Positions 37,620-45,566 of a DNA stretch of 64,000 nucleotides are shown one piece after another. Positions within the stretch are counted from its first letter, which is position 1; the number at the start of each line of letters is the position of its first letter. The DNA comes from JAGVSR01 sp963786675. Its GTDB lineage: Bacteria; Pseudomonadota; Alphaproteobacteria; Rhizobiales; Hyphomicrobiaceae. A model generated the notes under the pieces. That model was not told where the DNA came from and made no database searches. It worked only from the letters and a program-made list of their open reading frames with translations. Location of the stretch: the NCBI GenBank assembly GCA_963786675.1, contig CAWAZY010000001.1, forward strand, positions 62,001 through 126,000, given 5' to 3'. The position numbers were made by a program, and so were the translations under genes.

Positions 37620-38552
37620 TTAGAAATCGACTTCGACGCTCATTTTGAATGTCCCGTCGGGCGTGTTGTCGTTGAGCCCGACCAAATAGCCGAGCCCCAC
37701 CGTCACGTTGCTCGTTTCGATGTCGCCATCGTCTTCCCTGACGGGGTCGGGGCGCAGGCTGCGCCCGAAATCGTAGGTGTAATAGACGAGCGGTCCCAGC
37801 CGATGCTGGTCGTGATCGCCGAACACCTCGGCCGCTTCGCCACGCCGCCCGGTGTTCCCGACCCTGTCGACTGTGCCGTAGGCTTCGACGGCCAACTTCC
37901 ACGACGGCGACACCGTATACGCGACCTGGGCTGCGTAGGCGAAGTCCCACTTGTCGTCCTTGATCCCGTCCTCGTCGGCCTCGCCGCCGAAGTGATGCAC
38001 CATCATCGGGATTGCGGCGGCAAACCACGGCCCCGAAGCCAGCTCGAAAATAGGCCCGAGGATGACGCTCATCTGTTCTTCGGATTCGAGCGGGCGCTCC
38101 ACTTCCACCACGGCGCCCAAGCCGAACCCGTCGTCCTCGCGCGGAATGAAGACGGCAATCAACTCAGCGCCAACCTCTTCCAGCTTTAGCGGATTGAAAG
38201 CGTCAGCCTCGGCAAAGGTCCCGGGCTCATCCAGGCGCTCGCGCTCGTATTCGATGCCAACACGCATTTTCAGGAAGGACGTGAAGCCCATTTCCATTTC
38301 CAGGGCGTGGCGCTGTCGGATGACGGTATTATCGTCGAAGATCTCTTCGCCATTCACGATGGCGCGCTTGCGGTCCGGCTGGCCATGCGACCATGCATTC
38401 TGACTTTGGAATTCAAGAAATCCATGACCGGCCTCAAGTGTCTTCAACTCGAATTGTCCGACAGCCGGCCCTGCATGGGCCTGACGGGCGGCGACTCCTT
38501 CGGCAAAAAGCGCGGCAGGAACGGCAAGTGCACTCACAGCAGCTCTGACCAT
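37620..38552 (-). CDS. Predicted outer-membrane protein of unknown role
   Basis: 310 residues from ATG 38552. An N-terminal signal (VRAAVSALAVPAALFAEGVAA, ending AHA) is followed by alternating strands with many charged residues (EMEMGFTSFLKMRVGIEYER, GLGAVVEVERPL, FAYAAQVAYTVSPSWKLAVE) and the terminal strand MSVEVDF ending in Phe, which suggests a beta-barrel. The sequence is very acidic. I do not recognise a named family; transport of a phenolic or metal substrate is speculation. The frame is open to 38747, but the extra residues do not form a signal peptide. Confidence 0.72.
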   Translation of the reverse strand: MVRAAVSALAVPAALFAEGVAARQAHAGPAVGQFELKTLEAGHGFLEFQSQNAWSHGQPDRKRAIVNGEEIFDDNTVIRQRHALEMEMGFTSFLKMRVGIEYERERLDEPGTFAEADAFNPLKLEEVGAELIAVFIPREDDGFGLGAVVEVERPLESEEQMSVILGPIFELASGPWFAAAIPMMVHHFGGEADEDGIKDDKWDFAYAAQVAYTVSPSWKLAVEAYGTVDRVGNTGRRGEAAEVFGDHDQHRLGPLVYYTYDFGRSLRPDPVREDDGDIETSNVTVGLGYLVGLNDNTPDGTFKMSVEVDF

Positions 38553-38753
38553 GCCGCTGGACGATCCAACCCACCTCACGCCGTCCCCCTGAAAATCTTG
38601 TGTTGGCTTGGGGAATATCACCCGGCCCAAGCCTACCATTTTTCCTGCTGCCTCAAGGGGAATCCGAGAGAATTGGAATCTGTGTTCGGGATTTTCTCCC
38701 TCTCCGTGACAGACGGGCAACGGTGGGCGCCGTGAGGGAGGCCGCACATGAAA

Positions 38754-38779
38754 AAGGGGCGGCCTTTCGGTCGCCCCTT
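38754..38779 (-). terminator. Rho-independent terminator of the TonB-dependent receptor
   Basis: AAGGGGCG and CGCCCCTT pair around a short inner GCC/GGT helix. On the minus strand five T follow the stem. It lies 31 bases after the receptor stop codon. Confidence 0.85.
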
Positions 38780-38809
38780 ACCATTGGCAAAGTTGTAATC
38801 CGCCAACCC

Positions 38810-41497
38810 TCAGAACGTCAGCTTCAAGCCGCCGTAGATGGCGAAGGGCTGGGCTGGAACAAACGAACGGGGATCTTCGCTTTCGTTGTATCCTGCGGCT
38901 TCGAACGCCTCTTCGGATTCTTCCGTGTCGAAGAACGTTCCATAGAGACCGTGGCGCCGGTCGAAGAGGTTACGCACGAGACCGTAGATCATCGCGTTCT
39001 CCGACAGCTGGTAGGACGTGTGAAGGTCCACCCGCGTATAGCCGGAAAGCTTGCGATTGTTGTTGGCTTCGTCGCCGAAGAAGAACTGATCGGACACAGC
39101 CAGGAAATCCGAACCAAACTTCCACTTCGGCGTCAGCCAGTAATCGAACCCAGCCTTGAAACGGTGGCGCGGAATGCCCGCGAGGCTGTCTCCATCGCGC
39201 ACGAAGTTGCACTGCGGCGGCTCATCCGGATCGAAGTTGCCAGCTTCAAGATCGGGGCAATCCGCCGTGCCGCGCGGGGTGTTCGGAGCCGGCAGCACGA
39301 CATCGTCGGCAAACGTCGCGTCGATGAAGGCATACGAGCCATAGACCGAGAACGTGTTGTTCTGGTAGGCGGCGGCAAGCTCGATGCCCTGGCGCAGCGT
39401 ATCACCGGCGTTGAGGAAGTAGCCACGGCCCGTTTCCTCGGCGGCGACATTGAAGATGTCGTCCTGATTGAGGGTGCGGAAGAGCCCGGCACTCCAGGTG
39501 AACAGCTGGCCGTCGTAGGACTTGTTCTGACCGCGGAAGCCGAACTCGAACGACTTGGAAACCACCTGCTCGAGCGGCGGGTCGTCGGTCAGGAAGCTCT
39601 CGATGAGGCAGGGATTGTCGGGTTCGGCGCAACCAAGCTCCGCGGCAGTCGGCGCACGGTTGGCTTCCGAATAGCTGCCGTACATGGTCAGCATATCCGA
39701 GAACTTGTACGTGCCGCCAACCATCGGATTGAAGCGCTGGTATTTGTTGGTCGTGTTGAGTTCGGGGAAGTTGCCAGTGAGGTCGGTCAACTTGATCGTC
39801 GCGTGATTGTAGCGGCCGCCCACCGTCAATGCGAAAGCTTCGGTCACGTCCATCGTGTTGGTGAAATAGACGCCCCAATAATCATTCTCGGTGGTCAGAA
39901 GCCGCGGCTCGAGATCTTCCGGCTCCACGGCGATGATGCCCGAACCATCCACCACGAACCGCCGGCCAATCGAGCCGATTTCACTTGATGTGGTGTAGTC
40001 CACCTTACCGTGATCGTAGCTCGTACCCAGCGTCAACTGGTTTGGCCGGTTGAACAGTTCCGCCTTCGACACGGCTTGCAGCGATCCACCGTAACTTTCT
40101 GCGTCGGCATTGATGCGCTCGATGGAGCCCAGGACCTCGGCGCCGGCGGGAAGCGTCGCAATGTTGCCGTTCACATCGCGCACGAACTCGGTCTCTTCCA
40201 TGCCGTCTTCAAACTCGGTCAAGCAGAGCGCGCCCGCGGGACCGCCCAATGCCGGATCGCACTCTTCGGCCTCGCTCAAGTTGCCATCGATGACCTTCGA
40301 TTTGAATTTGCGGTAATAGGCGAGACCCGAGAACGAGAGCGTATCGGTCGCCTGCACCGTGGCGCTGAGCGTCGGCATCAGCACTTGCAGATCCGTCTCT
40401 TGTGGGCTTGTGAACGTGCGGTTCCAATCGACATCCAGCACGTCCACGGGTGAGGCCGCCACGACACCGGCGACGCTGTCGGACGCCGTCAGGCTCAAAT
40501 GCACTTCGACCGCGCTGCCCCGCAAACCAAGATCGCCGTAGAAGCGGCGAATCTCGGCATCCGAGAAATCGCGATAACCGTCTTCGGTGATCAGTTCGAG
40601 CGCAGCGTAGGCTGCGGCGGTGCCGGAATTTCCGCCCGCCTCCATCGCAATCTGGCCGCGGCCGAACGAGCCGCCCATGGCGTCGATGGTGCCGCCCTGG
40701 AACTTGAAGCCGTCCTTCATGGTGATGCCGATGGCGCCACCGATGGCGTTGAGGCCGTAGATGGGATTGGAACCCAGCACAGTCATATCGTAGATGGCGA
40801 TTGCGGGGATGAGGTCGAGATTGACGGTATCGCCAAAGGCTTCGTTGATGCGCACGCCATTCTGATAAACGGCAAGCGCCTGCGAGCGGCCGCCGACGGG
40901 AGAAGCGTCAAAGCCACGGTACTGGATGTCCGGGCGCAACCCGCCGCCGGTCGTATCCGTCAGGACGATGCCGGGAACCTGCTTCTGCAGGACCTGCTGA
41001 ACTTGGCCCGTGCCGTCACTGGAAATCTGATCGGCGGTGACGCGCGAAACGCTGCCCGGCACCTTGGACAACGTCACACCGGAACCCGAACTCGTGCTGG
41101 TGCCTGCACCCGTCTGTCCCGTGGCTGTCACGGCGGCAGGCGCCCCGCCACCGCTGGCAACAGGAGACGGTGCAAGTTGAACCTCCGTCTCGGCGACCGG
41201 CGGTCCCGCCACCTGCTTCACCGGTTTCTTCGGCTGCTGCGTTACCGTCACCTCGGGAAGAGACACATCGTCGGGCCCAACCGGGTCGGGCGTCGAGGGC
41301 GCCGCAGTTTGCGGAGCAGGCTGCGGGGCTGGCGCTTCTGCGGCCGGTGGGGCCGTCGTCTCCGCGGCGGGTGCCGGCGTCTCTGCCGCAGGCGGCGCGT
41401 CCGTTGGGGGGGCGTCCTGGGCGATAGCCCCAGACATCACGGAGCTGCCGACAAAGACGGCACCCAGACCGGCTCTGAAGTTACGACGTCTGATCAT
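38810..41497 (-). CDS. TonB-dependent outer-membrane receptor
   Basis: 895 residues. A signal peptide (RAGLGAVFVGSSVMSGAIAQ) is followed by about 110 residues of Pro/Ala/Glu-rich sequence, a TonB-box-like DVSLPEVTVTQ, the plug domain (KVPGSVSRVTADQISSDGTG, GLRPDIQYRGFDASPVGGRS, LNAIGGAIGITMKDG) and a 22-strand-type barrel ending in AIYGGLKLTF with the terminal Phe. LFDRRHGLYGTF near the end is the usual C-terminal receptor motif. Ligand unknown; iron chelates or other scarce nutrients are typical. I chose ATG 41497 because the signal peptide begins there; the frame opens at 41614. It is divergent from the exbB-exbD-tonB operon that would energise it. Confidence 0.93.
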   Translation of the reverse strand: MIRRRNFRAGLGAVFVGSSVMSGAIAQDAPPTDAPPAAETPAPAAETTAPPAAEAPAPQPAPQTAAPSTPDPVGPDDVSLPEVTVTQQPKKPVKQVAGPPVAETEVQLAPSPVASGGGAPAAVTATGQTGAGTSTSSGSGVTLSKVPGSVSRVTADQISSDGTGQVQQVLQKQVPGIVLTDTTGGGLRPDIQYRGFDASPVGGRSQALAVYQNGVRINEAFGDTVNLDLIPAIAIYDMTVLGSNPIYGLNAIGGAIGITMKDGFKFQGGTIDAMGGSFGRGQIAMEAGGNSGTAAAYAALELITEDGYRDFSDAEIRRFYGDLGLRGSAVEVHLSLTASDSVAGVVAASPVDVLDVDWNRTFTSPQETDLQVLMPTLSATVQATDTLSFSGLAYYRKFKSKVIDGNLSEAEECDPALGGPAGALCLTEFEDGMEETEFVRDVNGNIATLPAGAEVLGSIERINADAESYGGSLQAVSKAELFNRPNQLTLGTSYDHGKVDYTTSSEIGSIGRRFVVDGSGIIAVEPEDLEPRLLTTENDYWGVYFTNTMDVTEAFALTVGGRYNHATIKLTDLTGNFPELNTTNKYQRFNPMVGGTYKFSDMLTMYGSYSEANRAPTAAELGCAEPDNPCLIESFLTDDPPLEQVVSKSFEFGFRGQNKSYDGQLFTWSAGLFRTLNQDDIFNVAAEETGRGYFLNAGDTLRQGIELAAAYQNNTFSVYGSYAFIDATFADDVVLPAPNTPRGTADCPDLEAGNFDPDEPPQCNFVRDGDSLAGIPRHRFKAGFDYWLTPKWKFGSDFLAVSDQFFFGDEANNNRKLSGYTRVDLHTSYQLSENAMIYGLVRNLFDRRHGLYGTFFDTEESEEAFEAAGYNESEDPRSFVPAQPFAIYGGLKLTF

Positions 41498-42123
41498 TTC
41501 GCATGCCCCCGACTTGCAGCAGCGCTGCACCGGCACCGCTTTGGACGGTGCATTTTTCCCTGTACCGACGGATTCGATTCCCTGTTTCGACCGCCAGACT
41601 TCCCTATTGGTCACTTTTCAGTCATTCGTCGTCGCATGCCAAGCATGCCAAGTTCCCGAATGTGACTTCGCGGACGATTTCGGACTGGCGTGTAGCGAAC
41701 GCGCATCAGGGATTTTTTCCCGCTCCACCAGGGAGTTGCATCAACATGCGCATGTGCGGGGCAGCGCGGTGGCAGGGACTTTTTCCCGAATTGGTCTGCC
41801 TGCTGTTAAAGGGGGACGATCCGTCCGCACGCAGAAATCCAGACGTTCGAAGTAGGACTTGATTCGGGCTGGCGTTCCCCCTTATCCATGCCTCGCGCAA
41901 AGATAAATTGAGCCCAAGTTCTGCCGTCACACGCGGTCAAAACTGCGCGACTTCACTGTGCGAAGGGGACGCGGGACTTATGTTAGGTTATACAGGAACA
42001 AACAGCGGCCCGTGCCGGGCTCGCAAGTTGGCAAACCTAAAGCCTGACAACGACAAACCAAAATTCGATCGCGGGCCGGCTGCACGCCGTAACTTCGCGG
42101 CTCGCTGTGAATGGGAGACTGAC
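41498..42123. promoter_or_regulatory. Divergent control region between the receptor and the TonB operon
   Basis: 626 bases with no credible gene. It contains two copies of a 16-base near-palindromic element, CAGGGATTTTTTCCCG (41707-41722) and CAGGGACTTTTTCCCG (41773-41788), a related ATTTTTCCCTG at 41552, and a tandem 9-base repeat GCATGCCAA (41634-41651). These could bind a regulator shared by receptor and energising complex. No textbook Fur box is evident. Confidence 0.45.
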
Positions 42124-42597
42124 TTGGCCGACGACACAATGATGACTTCGCAGATGCCCGCCCCGCGGCGCGTTAAGCGTTTGGGCACGGCCGCCGCATT
42201 CGCGGTTGGTGTGCTCGGGATGGTGGCGGCGCCGGCCTATGCAGATCCCGTCTCGATTTCAGTCGAGCTGAACAAGCTCGAGCCTCAGGACAAAGGCTGC
42301 CGCGCGTATATCGTGGTCGATAATACCAGCTCGACTGGATATCAGGCCATGAAGCTCGACCTGGTGATTTTCCAGCCCGACGGTGTCATCGGACGCCGGG
42401 TTGCGGTGGATCTGGCGCCGCTCAAGCCGTCCAAGAAGACCGTGAAGCTCTTCGATCTCGACGGTACGGAGTGCGATAAGATCGGCAGCCTGCTCATCAA
42501 CGATATCGTCGAGTGCAAGTCGGATGCCGGCCCGGTGGATCAGTGCCTCGCCGGCCTGAAAGTCTCATCGCTCACCAGTGTGCAGCTGTCGAAGTAA
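42124..42597 (+). CDS. Small exported protein leading the exbB-exbD-tonB operon
   Basis: 157 residues from TTG 42124 (GGGAG lies six bases upstream) or 152 from ATG 42139. A positively charged N-terminus (PAPRRVKRLG) and hydrophobic core (TAAAFAVGVLGMVAAPAYA) form a signal peptide cleaved at AYA. The mature domain is a compact all-beta pattern (VSISVELNKLEPQDKGCRAY, MKLDLVIFQPDGVIGRRVAV) with four cysteines, suggesting one or two disulphides in the periplasm. I do not recognise a family. It precedes exbB by 13 bases, so it is probably a component or regulator of the TonB system. Confidence 0.8.
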   Translation: MADDTMMTSQMPAPRRVKRLGTAAAFAVGVLGMVAAPAYADPVSISVELNKLEPQDKGCRAYIVVDNTSSTGYQAMKLDLVIFQPDGVIGRRVAVDLAPLKPSKKTVKLFDLDGTECDKIGSLLINDIVECKSDAGPVDQCLAGLKVSSLTSVQLSK

Positions 42598-42610
42598 TCA
42601 GAGGTAAAAC

Positions 42611-43315
42611 GTGGAACAGACTGCTGCCCATTCGTCGCTGTCAATTATGGAACTGGTCTGGGCTGCGGACCCGATCGTCAAGGGTGTGATTGTACTCCTG
42701 ATCCTTTCCTCGGTGGCATGCTGGGCTATCGTCCTGGAGAAGTCTTTCCGGACATGGCGCTTGCGTCGTGATCTCAGAACGCTCGAAGCGATCGCCGACG
42801 GGAGCCTGGACGCTCACGCGGAACAGGGACTGGTCCGCCGTATCCTCGGCGCGGCCGAGCTCGAAGCCAACGACGGCGTCTCGCGCGGCGAGGCACGCTC
42901 TGAGATCCGTGCGCGGCTGGAGCGAGCGATGAAGGCCCGTTTTCGTTCCGAACTTGAATCCATCGAGTCGGGACTTCCGTTTCTGGCAACGATTGGCTCA
43001 GCGGCTCCCTTCATCGGCCTGTTCGGCACCGTCTGGGGCATCATGAATTCGTTTGCCGCCATCGCCGCGCGTCAGGATACCAGTCTGGCGACCGTGGCCC
43101 CTGGCATCGCCGAAGCGCTCTTCGCAACGGCCCTGGGCTTGGCGGCGGCCATCCCCGCCGTCATGGCCTACAACCATTATGCTGTGAAGCTCGGCCGGGC
43201 CGCGGCCCGTGGCACATCGGCAATCTCGGAGATTGCCAAGCACATCTCCCGGCCCCACGGTGAAGCGGTGGGCAAGGGAGGGGTCGAGCCCCTGCGCGCA
43301 GGAAAGGCCTACTGA
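42611..43315 (+). CDS. exbB: MotA/TolQ/ExbB proton channel protein
   Basis: 234 residues, three membrane helices: residues about 20-40 (PIVKGVIVLLILSSVACWAI), then after a cytoplasmic loop PFLATIGSAAPFIGLFGTVW and LFATALGLAAAIPAVMAYNH. These are the family's conserved second and third helices with the GLFGTVWGIM signature. With ExbD it forms the stator that converts proton flow into TonB movement. TolQ is the alternative name, but the partner tonB gene favours ExbB. The stop overlaps the exbD start (TGATG), indicating coupling. Confidence 0.93.
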   Translation: MEQTAAHSSLSIMELVWAADPIVKGVIVLLILSSVACWAIVLEKSFRTWRLRRDLRTLEAIADGSLDAHAEQGLVRRILGAAELEANDGVSRGEARSEIRARLERAMKARFRSELESIESGLPFLATIGSAAPFIGLFGTVWGIMNSFAAIAARQDTSLATVAPGIAEALFATALGLAAAIPAVMAYNHYAVKLGRAAARGTSAISEIAKHISRPHGEAVGKGGVEPLRAGKAY

Positions 43316-43797
43316 TGGGTATGAGCGCCAATTTCTCCACGGGCGGGGACGGCGAGGACGCCGGCTATCGCCCGATGGCGGAGATCAACATCACGCCCAT
43401 GGTGGACGTGATGCTGGTGCTGCTGATTATCTTCATGGTGGCCGCCCCGCTGATGGTGACGGGCGTCCCCATCGAACTGCCCAAGACCTCGGCGGCCAAG
43501 CTTGGCCAATCCAAGAAGCCCATGGTTGTGACACTCACGGCCGACGGCCGGCTGCAGATCCGCAATGACTTTATCGCGCGCGAGGAACTCGTGTCGAAGC
43601 TGCAGGCGATCAAGGCTGCCGAAGGCGACGCCGTGGTCTATGTCCGCGCCGACAAGAAGAACGCCTATGGCGACGTGATGGACCTGCTGGGCGTCGTCGG
43701 TCAGAGTGGATACGGTCGCGTATCTCTGCTTTCGCAACCCGCGCCCACCGGCGGGGCCGCGGCCCCAGCTGCCCCCACCCCAACCGCAACGCCATAA
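43315..43797 (+). CDS. exbD: Biopolymer transport protein ExbD/TolR
   Basis: 160 residues. One N-terminal membrane helix carries the protonatable aspartate (ITPMVDVMLVLLIIFMVAAP, Asp31), followed by the periplasmic domain (IELPKTSAAK, VTLTADGRLQIRNDFIAREE) with a Pro/Ala-rich end. It completes the ExbB-ExbD motor. Its start overlaps the exbB stop by one base, and tonB starts 19 bases downstream. Confidence 0.93.
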   Translation: MGMSANFSTGGDGEDAGYRPMAEINITPMVDVMLVLLIIFMVAAPLMVTGVPIELPKTSAAKLGQSKKPMVVTLTADGRLQIRNDFIAREELVSKLQAIKAAEGDAVVYVRADKKNAYGDVMDLLGVVGQSGYGRVSLLSQPAPTGGAAAPAAPTPTATP

Positions 43798-43816
43798 GGG
43801 AGGTTCAGGCGTATCC

Positions 43817-44533
43817 ATGGCGTTGAGACCTATTGCGTGGCTGAGTTCATTTGCGCTCCATGGTGCCATCGCGGCCTGGTTGTTCATCACACCCGGCGGC
43901 GCAGCGCTGCAGGAAGGCTCGGGTGAAGACCAGTTCGTCGTGGAACAGGGCATCGCCGTGGAGGGCATCGACCAGTGGGGCCAGGATCAGGTCACCGTCG
44001 ACGCCATCGAAGCCGAGCCGCTTGAAATGAGCGAAGCGCGGCCCGCGGTTGAAGAGGTCAAGGCGACCGAAGAGGTCGAGGAAACCCAGGTCATCGCGTC
44101 GGAGGACGGGCCGGAGCAGGAAGACCTGCCTGAAGTGAAGCCCGAGCCCGTTCAGCAACCGGTGCCAGAGCAGGTCGCCACCATCGAACAGACCGAGCAG
44201 ATTGCGGTGGAGGAAAAGCGGGCGGCGAGTGCCACCAAGTCGGGCGGCAGCACAACGGCGCACAGCGCGTACATGGGCCAGTTGCGCAACCACCTGGAGC
44301 GGCGCAAACTAAACCCCAGGTCGCGCAAGGTCGGCACAGCGGTCGTCCGCTTCACCGTCGATGCCCAGGGCCAGCTTCTCACGCGAGAAATATCCCGCAG
44401 TTCGGGCAGCACCGTGCTTGACGAGGCCGCCATTGCCTCGGTCGAGCGGGCCGCGCCCTTCCCGGCCATGCCGCAAGACATGGCGGCCGAACCCCTCGTG
44501 GTCTCCGTGCCGTTCCGGTTTACGGTTCGTTAG
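43817..44533 (+). CDS. tonB: Energy-transducing protein TonB
   Basis: 238 residues. An uncleaved N-terminal anchor (IAWLSSFALHGAIAAWLFIT, with the conserved Ser and His of TonB helices: SFALH) is followed by an acidic, Pro/Glu-rich spacer to about residue 135 and the C-terminal TonB domain (AYMGQLRNHLERRKLNPRSR, GTAVVRFTVDAQGQLL, SSGSTVLDEAAIASVERAAP). The spacer is richer in Glu/Val than in the classic Glu-Pro/Lys-Pro repeats. It links ExbBD to outer-membrane receptors, here presumably the divergent one. Confidence 0.93.
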   Translation: MALRPIAWLSSFALHGAIAAWLFITPGGAALQEGSGEDQFVVEQGIAVEGIDQWGQDQVTVDAIEAEPLEMSEARPAVEEVKATEEVEETQVIASEDGPEQEDLPEVKPEPVQQPVPEQVATIEQTEQIAVEEKRAASATKSGGSTTAHSAYMGQLRNHLERRKLNPRSRKVGTAVVRFTVDAQGQLLTREISRSSGSTVLDEAAIASVERAAPFPAMPQDMAAEPLVVSVPFRFTVR

Positions 44534-44651
44534 CATCCACTGTGGGCGGAAGTTCCTTCGACAGTCTTGCGCAGTGTACGCGGATTAACCGCCTCTTATC
44601 CAATCGGCACTAAGGTCACATTGGTTTTCCATCCAATGGCCGCGTCCCTTC

Positions 44652-45536
44652 ATGCTCAACGGTACTTTCAGCAAAACCAAGGGCTCCTCCCTGATGGGAG
44701 AGTATGCCACGCTTGTGGGCGATGCCATTCTGCGCCAGCGGACGCGTGAAGCCGAGAACGCCGCGCAGATCGAAGCCGAACTCGCCAATCGCGTGAAAAG
44801 CGAGTTCATCTCGAATATGAGCCATGAGCTCCGAACGCCGCTCAACACGATGATCGGCTTCTCGAAAATCCTCTGCGAGCATGAACGCCGCAAGATCCCC
44901 GACAATGAAATCGTCGAATATTCAAAGTTGATACTCGACGCAGCCGGCCATCTTCTGAGCGTCATCAACGACATTCTGGACATCTCGAAAATGCAGAGCG
45001 GGCGGTACACGCTCGATGCGCGCGAAATCAATATCGATGAAATCATCCAGGCTGCCATCGGGACGCAGAAATTGGCCGCCAAGGAAGCGGCCGTTCAGCT
45101 GAAGACCGAAATCGCGGGCAACCTGCCCGTCGTCCGTGGGGATGCCGGCAAACTGCGTCAGGCTTTTGCAAATCTGATTTCCAATGCGATCAAATTTACC
45201 CAGGCCGGCGGCACGGTCACCATTGAGGCCATGCGTCTGAAGGACGGCGGCATGGCCGTCGTCGTTCGCGACTCCGGCGTCGGCATGACACCTGAGGAAC
45301 TCAAAGTCGCCATGAGCCCCTTCGGTCAGGTCGATGGCAGCCGGGCGCGCTGGCGTGAAGGGGCGGGTCTCGGGCTGCCGATCGCACGTTCGCTCGTCGA
45401 GTTGCACGGCGGCGAGCTCAAGATCATGAGCACCAAGGGGCAAGGTACCGAAGTTGCCGTGATCCTCCCTCCGGCGACAAAAGTTTCGATCAATCATGCC
45501 CGGGGCACGGTGCTCGGCAACGGCGTGGCGCAATAA
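44652..45536 (+). CDS. Soluble histidine kinase without a sensor domain
   Basis: 294 residues, no membrane helix and no PAS, GAF or HAMP domain. A short helical N-terminus leads into HisKA (SEFISNMSHELRTPLNTMIG, phospho-acceptor His58) and HATPase_c: N box FANLISNAIKFT (about 172-183), G1 DSGVGM (207), G2 GAGLGLPIA (237). All catalytic boxes are intact. The kinase resembles those of the alphaproteobacterial PdhS/DivJ/CckA class in its H-box, but the input domain is missing and no response regulator is in the window. The next gene, 30 bases on, encodes a HerA-like ATPase. Confidence 0.9.
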   Translation: MLNGTFSKTKGSSLMGEYATLVGDAILRQRTREAENAAQIEAELANRVKSEFISNMSHELRTPLNTMIGFSKILCEHERRKIPDNEIVEYSKLILDAAGHLLSVINDILDISKMQSGRYTLDAREINIDEIIQAAIGTQKLAAKEAAVQLKTEIAGNLPVVRGDAGKLRQAFANLISNAIKFTQAGGTVTIEAMRLKDGGMAVVVRDSGVGMTPEELKVAMSPFGQVDGSRARWREGAGLGLPIARSLVELHGGELKIMSTKGQGTEVAVILPPATKVSINHARGTVLGNGVAQ

Positions 45537-45566
45537 TGTGCGGTTGGCACGAGGTTAGATAAGAAG

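Noticed and set aside
38600..39988. A 462-codon plus-strand frame
   Set aside because: Antisense to the TonB-dependent receptor and its terminator; no recognisable domain.
41503..41862. A 119-codon frame in the TonB control region
   Set aside because: Overlaps the repeated regulatory-looking elements, has no ribosome site and a Pro/Arg/Cys-rich, unordered product.
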